Made by a program: the position numbers and the translations under genes. Below, one piece after another: positions 60,055-64,000 of a stretch of 64,000 bases of DNA (within the stretch, counting starts at the first letter, position 1; the number at the start of each line of letters is the position of its first letter). The notes beneath the pieces were generated by a model. That model made no database searches. It saw nothing but the letters and a program-made list of their open reading frames with translations, and was not told the origin of the DNA. Source of the DNA: Defluviitaleaceae bacterium (lineage in GTDB: Bacteria; Bacillota; Clostridia; Lachnospirales; WQUN01); the NCBI GenBank assembly GCA_009779755.1, contig WRDO01000002.1:1-64000 (forward strand), in the 5' to 3' direction.

Positions 60055-60896
60055 ACAAAGAACCTCAACATAAACGACGCGCCTTTACCGTCGCTTGGAC
60101 TACCCCCATCCACTTCGATATCACCGTTTTGCCCGCGCAGGATCGCCAACGCAAGCGGTAAACCGATGCCCGTACCCTGCTTTTTAAACGTACCCCCAAA
60201 GCGTTGGAACAAACCCTTGATTTCGGTATAGGGAATACCCTTGCCCGTGTCGGTGACGGACAGCCATTTACACAAGGGGTTAGCCCCCGCGTCAACTGTG
60301 ATGGTGCTGCCCTCGGGGGAATGTTCGGAGGCGTTCTTGATAATATTGGTTAACGCTTCCGCCGTCCAGTTTTTGTCGCACAAAAAGCGGACTTCACCGT
60401 AAGGCGTACCGTTTGCCCATTCCACCCGTTGGTCTTTAATATCCAGCAATATTTGCAAGGGTTGCAAGGCAAGCTCCAATAATTCCCCCGCGGTAACCTC
60501 CGTGCGTGAAAATACGACGCTCCCCGATTCCAGCTTCGCCATCTTTAATAAGGCGTTAACCAGCCAACCCGTTTGCGCAAGCCCCCGCTTAAGGTTTTGG
60601 ATAAATTCCGCGGCTTTATCGGGCGGCGCGTTCTCCAGCAATTCCGTCATTACCATCATTGCCGTAAGCGGCGTCTTTAGTTGATGCGAAATATCCGCGA
60701 GGGTTTCGGCCATGGCGGATTTTTCCCTTTGCAGGTTGCTTGCCTGTTCGTTCAGGCTTCCGGCGAGGGTATGTATGTCATTTTTTAGGATTGAAAGCCG
60801 GCCTTCGAGGTTGTCGCGTAAATCGACACTTTGCCCGTCGATTATACGGCGTACGTCGGCGGAAAGGCGTTCGATTTCCTTTTTACTGATGAGCAT
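60051..60896 (-). CDS. sensor histidine kinase without obvious transmembrane segments
   Basis: LADISHQLKTPLTAMM; NIIKNASEHSPEG; DTGKGIP; GTGIGLPLALAI. Confidence 0.9.
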   Translation of the reverse strand: MLISKKEIERLSADVRRIIDGQSVDLRDNLEGRLSILKNDIHTLAGSLNEQASNLQREKSAMAETLADISHQLKTPLTAMMVMTELLENAPPDKAAEFIQNLKRGLAQTGWLVNALLKMAKLESGSVVFSRTEVTAGELLELALQPLQILLDIKDQRVEWANGTPYGEVRFLCDKNWTAEALTNIIKNASEHSPEGSTITVDAGANPLCKWLSVTDTGKGIPYTEIKGLFQRFGGTFKKQGTGIGLPLALAILRGQNGDIEVDGGSPSDGKGASFMLRFFV

Positions 60897-61554
60897 TGGC
60901 CCGATACCCCGCGCCGCGTACGGTTTCGATGTGGGCATTTTCGCCCAACTTTTCGCGCAGGCGCTTCACATATACCGTCAGCGTATTATCCTCCACAAAA
61001 ACCCCTGCGGAGTCCCACAACAGGTTTAATATTTGCCCGCGCGTCAATAATTGCCCCTTGTGGTTGGCAAAGACGAGGAGCAGTCGATATTCGAGAGCGG
61101 TTAAGTCCAATGGGGTATCGCCGACGTAGGCTTTTCCTTCGTTTGTGTTTATCGTAACCCTGCCCAACGTTGACAAATCACCCAAGCCGCTGCGTCGGCG
61201 CAGTACTGCCTTGATCCGCGCCATCAATTCCCCCAGCCGAAACGGCTTGGTCACATAGTCCTCCGCGCCGCCTTCAAAGGCGCGTACGATATTACCCTCG
61301 TCATCCACCGCCGTAAGGAAAAGCATGGACACGCCCGCTTCCTTAAGCGTGCCCACCAGTTCGAAGCCCGTACCGTCGGGCAGGCCGATGTCGATGACGG
61401 CCAAATCATATGTATGCGACTTCAACTTACATTGGGACGAAGCCAGATCCCGTATATGGGTAACAAAATAGCCCTCATTTTCAAGGGCATAAACCAAACC
61501 CGCCGCGATCACGGCGTCGTCTTCGATAAGCAACAGCCGTGCCTTCGCCGCCAT
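60883..61554 (-). CDS. OmpR-family response regulator
   Basis: LLIEDDAVIAAGL; VIDIGLPDGTG; C-terminal winged helix. Confidence 0.95.
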   Translation of the reverse strand: MAAKARLLLIEDDAVIAAGLVYALENEGYFVTHIRDLASSQCKLKSHTYDLAVIDIGLPDGTGFELVGTLKEAGVSMLFLTAVDDEGNIVRAFEGGAEDYVTKPFRLGELMARIKAVLRRRSGLGDLSTLGRVTINTNEGKAYVGDTPLDLTALEYRLLLVFANHKGQLLTRGQILNLLWDSAGVFVEDNTLTVYVKRLREKLGENAHIETVRGAGYRANAHQ

Positions 61555-61557
61555 TCG

Positions 61558-62508
61558 CTACGAAACCGATTCGATAAATGACGCCAATCCCGTGGAACGG
61601 CTTACGCGGATGCGGCGCATTTCGAAATCGCTGAACGCGGTGTTGTGCATACCCAAGTCAGCCCGAAGCCCGAAGCGGTAATGCTCCCGCGTCATCGCGA
61701 TCACGTCCGCGTTAAAACGCCCGCCGGGGTACGCCAGCGCAATCGGCGCTCTTCCCGTGAGTTCCTCGATTAAACGGTTGGTTTCCGCCATTTCGTGGCG
61801 CAAACGCTGCGCGTTGACGGTCGTCAGGTCCGGGTGGGTCATCGTGTGCGCTTCAAATACGACCAAACCCGAATCGTGCATTTCACGTATCATATCCTGC
61901 GTAATACCGTACGGGCCGATGTTCTGCCATGTGAGGAAAATTGTCATCTTTATATCGTATTGCTTTAACAGCGGGAAGATATCGCGGTAGTTGGTGCGGT
62001 AGCCGTCGTCGAAGGTGACCATCACGGGTTTATCGATACGGTACAGGTAATCCCAATCGCAAAACGTGACGAAGGTGAAGCCGTTTTCGATAAGGTGCAG
62101 CATTTGCCTTTCGAACGCCGAAGGCCGTACGTACAGCTCCGGCAGCGACGAATCAGGCGGGTCCTCCGAGGACGAATGGTACATAAGTATGGGGATGCGG
62201 ATACCCGAAGCGGCGGTCGCTCCGGGGGTTGGGGTCGCGGTGGGTTCCGGTGTGGGTTGTGGGGTTGGCGTCGGGTCGGGCGTGGGTTCCGGGGTGGGTT
62301 CGGGTGTTGGTGTGGGCGTTGGCGTGGTTGTAGGAGTGGGGGAAGGCGTAGGGGTCGGAGCGGGTGTTGGGGTGGGTTCGGGTGTTGCGGTTATTAGGGG
62401 TTCCGCTTCGTAAGGCGTTCCCCCATAGGTTTCAATTTCGTCCCGTCCGCAAGACGCAAATAAAAGCAACAGCGTTATCGCCAGCGAAACGCGTATGATC
62501 CTGCGCAT
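61558..62508 (-). CDS. polysaccharide deacetylase lipoprotein with Pro/Thr/Glu-rich linker
   Basis: lipobox [38 protein letters not shown]. Confidence 0.93.
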   Translation of the reverse strand: MRRIIRVSLAITLLLLFASCGRDEIETYGGTPYEAEPLITATPEPTPTPAPTPTPSPTPTTTPTPTPTPEPTPEPTPDPTPTPQPTPEPTATPTPGATAASGIRIPILMYHSSSEDPPDSSLPELYVRPSAFERQMLHLIENGFTFVTFCDWDYLYRIDKPVMVTFDDGYRTNYRDIFPLLKQYDIKMTIFLTWQNIGPYGITQDMIREMHDSGLVVFEAHTMTHPDLTTVNAQRLRHEMAETNRLIEELTGRAPIALAYPGGRFNADVIAMTREHYRFGLRADLGMHNTAFSDFEMRRIRVSRSTGLASFIESVS

Positions 62509-63758
62509 TATCCGAACACCGCCTTTGCCGTATCCTGTAATATGCATATCCATGTATTACCCGGCGTAAGTACGATGGGCGTACCGCACAGGAAATACCA
62601 ACGCAGGGGGTCAACATGGGAATCCTTTTCCCACCGTACGGGGAAATATTTCCCGCCCGTAGCTAAAAAACCTTCGCCCGAGCCGACGGTATCCACGTTG
62701 CGGTAACCCGCACGCGTATCGAACACACGCATCGACGTGATCTTCACCAGGATATTCGCGACGAATACGGGTCCGCCTTCCGTCTCGGCGTCGATATGTG
62801 CGCCGCGGCGGTTATGCACCGAATAAACGCCGTATTCCGCATGGAAGGCGAAGCTGCGTGCATATTCCGGTGAAAAGGGAATGGCGACGGTTTCGGCGAT
62901 ACCCGACGGTTCGATTTCGTTAGGTATTTCACCGAAACGAAAACCGAATCCCTCTTCTTCACTTACGGTATCGCGTATACCGTGCGCCTCGATGTAAGCG
63001 GACATGCGTTCCCATCCCGTATAGGAGCTGTGCTCCTGCGCGCGTTGCCCCGTTAAACCCGTCCACGCGGGAAAGGTGCGGTCACGCCAAAACACCCTGC
63101 CTTCCAAATCCATGCCGTCCAAATGGTCTGCCCGCAGCTCCCGGATGCGGTCGTACCCCTGTCACGTGCCGCCGTGGTGCACGAAAATGGCGTCATGATT
63201 CATCGCCAACCCCGCGAAATAATTGCGCGTGGAGCGTACGGGGCCGATCTTGTCGGGTATCTCCGTTTGGAACACCGCGATGAGCCGCGTGATGTTACCT
63301 TCGGTCAGCACCTCGTATACCACATCGGCGGACGAAATACCGCTTTGCGGATGCGCGGCGAAGATATTGTTGACCACTACGGCAATGGGGCGTCGGTTAA
63401 CATACCCTTCATGTATGGGTAAGCCCGTCAGTAAACCCGGCGGGCCGGGGTCCGGTTCGGGCTCGGGTTCGGCGGGGGGGTCGGAATAAAGTTCATCGGG
63501 GTCGTCCTCAAGGGGATAGATAACGGGCTCGGGTATGACTTCCACAAAAGGCGTAACCTCGACGGAATCAAGCGGAACCGATTGGAGCGGGTTTTCGGCG
63601 GGAACGTTTCCGCCCCGCCCCGAAATTAAGATAACGGTTACGATAATCCCCGCAACAAAAACGAGCAAAGCACCCGCCGATATATAGAGGGTCCTTGCCC
63701 GCGTTTTTGATACCGTTTCCCTGCACCAAGCAAGGAAACGCGTATGCAGATTTTTCAT
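62508..63758 (-). pseudogene. DUF3048-family protein interrupted by in-frame TGA (63162-63164)
   Basis: 63162-63758 encodes the N-terminal domain ending FVHHGGT*; the same frame continues QGYDRIRELRADHLDGMDLEGRVFWRD to 62508. Confidence 0.8.
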
Positions 63759-64000
63759 TAATACGCCAACCTGTCCGTCAGATACGCAACCAATTCAACA
63801 ATCGGGATACGTTCCTGGAGCATACTGTCTCTTTCCCGTATGGTGACGGCGTTGTCGGTTTCCGATTCGAAGTCATACGTGATGCAATACGGCGTACCGA
63901 TTTCATCCTGCCGCCTGTAGCGCTTGCCGATGGAGCCCGTATCGTCAAATTCGCAATTAAAATGCTTTGAAAGCACTTGGTATATAGGCAGGCACGCGTC
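63758..64000 (-). CDS. glyS: glycyl-tRNA synthetase C-terminus (partial, runs off right edge)
   Basis: [35 protein letters not shown]. Confidence 0.93.
   Translation of the reverse strand, partial: DACLPIYQVLSKHFNCEFDDTGSIGKRYRRQDEIGTPYCITYDFESETDNAVTIRERDSMLQERIPIVELVAYLTDRLAY

Noticed and set aside
62066-62413. Gly/Val-rich plus-strand ORFs
   Set aside because: Antisense reading of the Pro/Thr-rich linker of the polysaccharide deacetylase
62508-63758. Genome-wide UGA recoding
   Set aside because: Other genes in the window end correctly at TGA followed by in-phase downstream genes

Overview
The window is 64 kb of a Firmicutes/Clostridia-like chromosome with no rRNA operon, no CRISPR array and no clear prophage. 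Main blocks: a beta-glucan locus (GH30+GH16 lipoprotein, two ABC solute-binding proteins, two permease pairs, NHL/YIP1 and DUF5696-like proteins); a SiaABCD-like signalling operon; an accessory segment beside a tRNA-Ala(CGC) gene (retropepsin pair, DUF6884-GIY-YIG protein, PIF1-like helicase, HicBA); ylxM-ffh-rpsP-khpA; a Dlt-like envelope operon that carries an Asp/Glu-type racemase; mtnA; glyA-folD; a MoxR/DUF58 cluster; a rhomboid protease; a tandem-repeat LRR lipoprotein; a serine recombinase; an FtsX ABC transporter with a two-component system and a J-domain gene; and glyS at the right edge. The most interesting material lies below the 60-aa ORF cutoff. Three related loci (window positions about 1-470, 540-850 and 39565-39915) look like one family of type I toxin-antitoxin systems: a 48-50 aa hydrophobic peptide with a conserved leader, and a convergent antisense RNA. 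The antisense -10 box lies on the toxin mRNA U-tract, and the antisense terminator is encoded by the toxin C-terminal codons. A fourth, different sense/antisense RNA pair is at 41650-41975. An unidentified GC-rich structured RNA candidate is at 55135-55430 (minus). The best protein-level candidate for a new system is the helicase/DUF6884-GIY-YIG operon at 22891-25989. All family names come from reading motifs in the translations; no searches were run.
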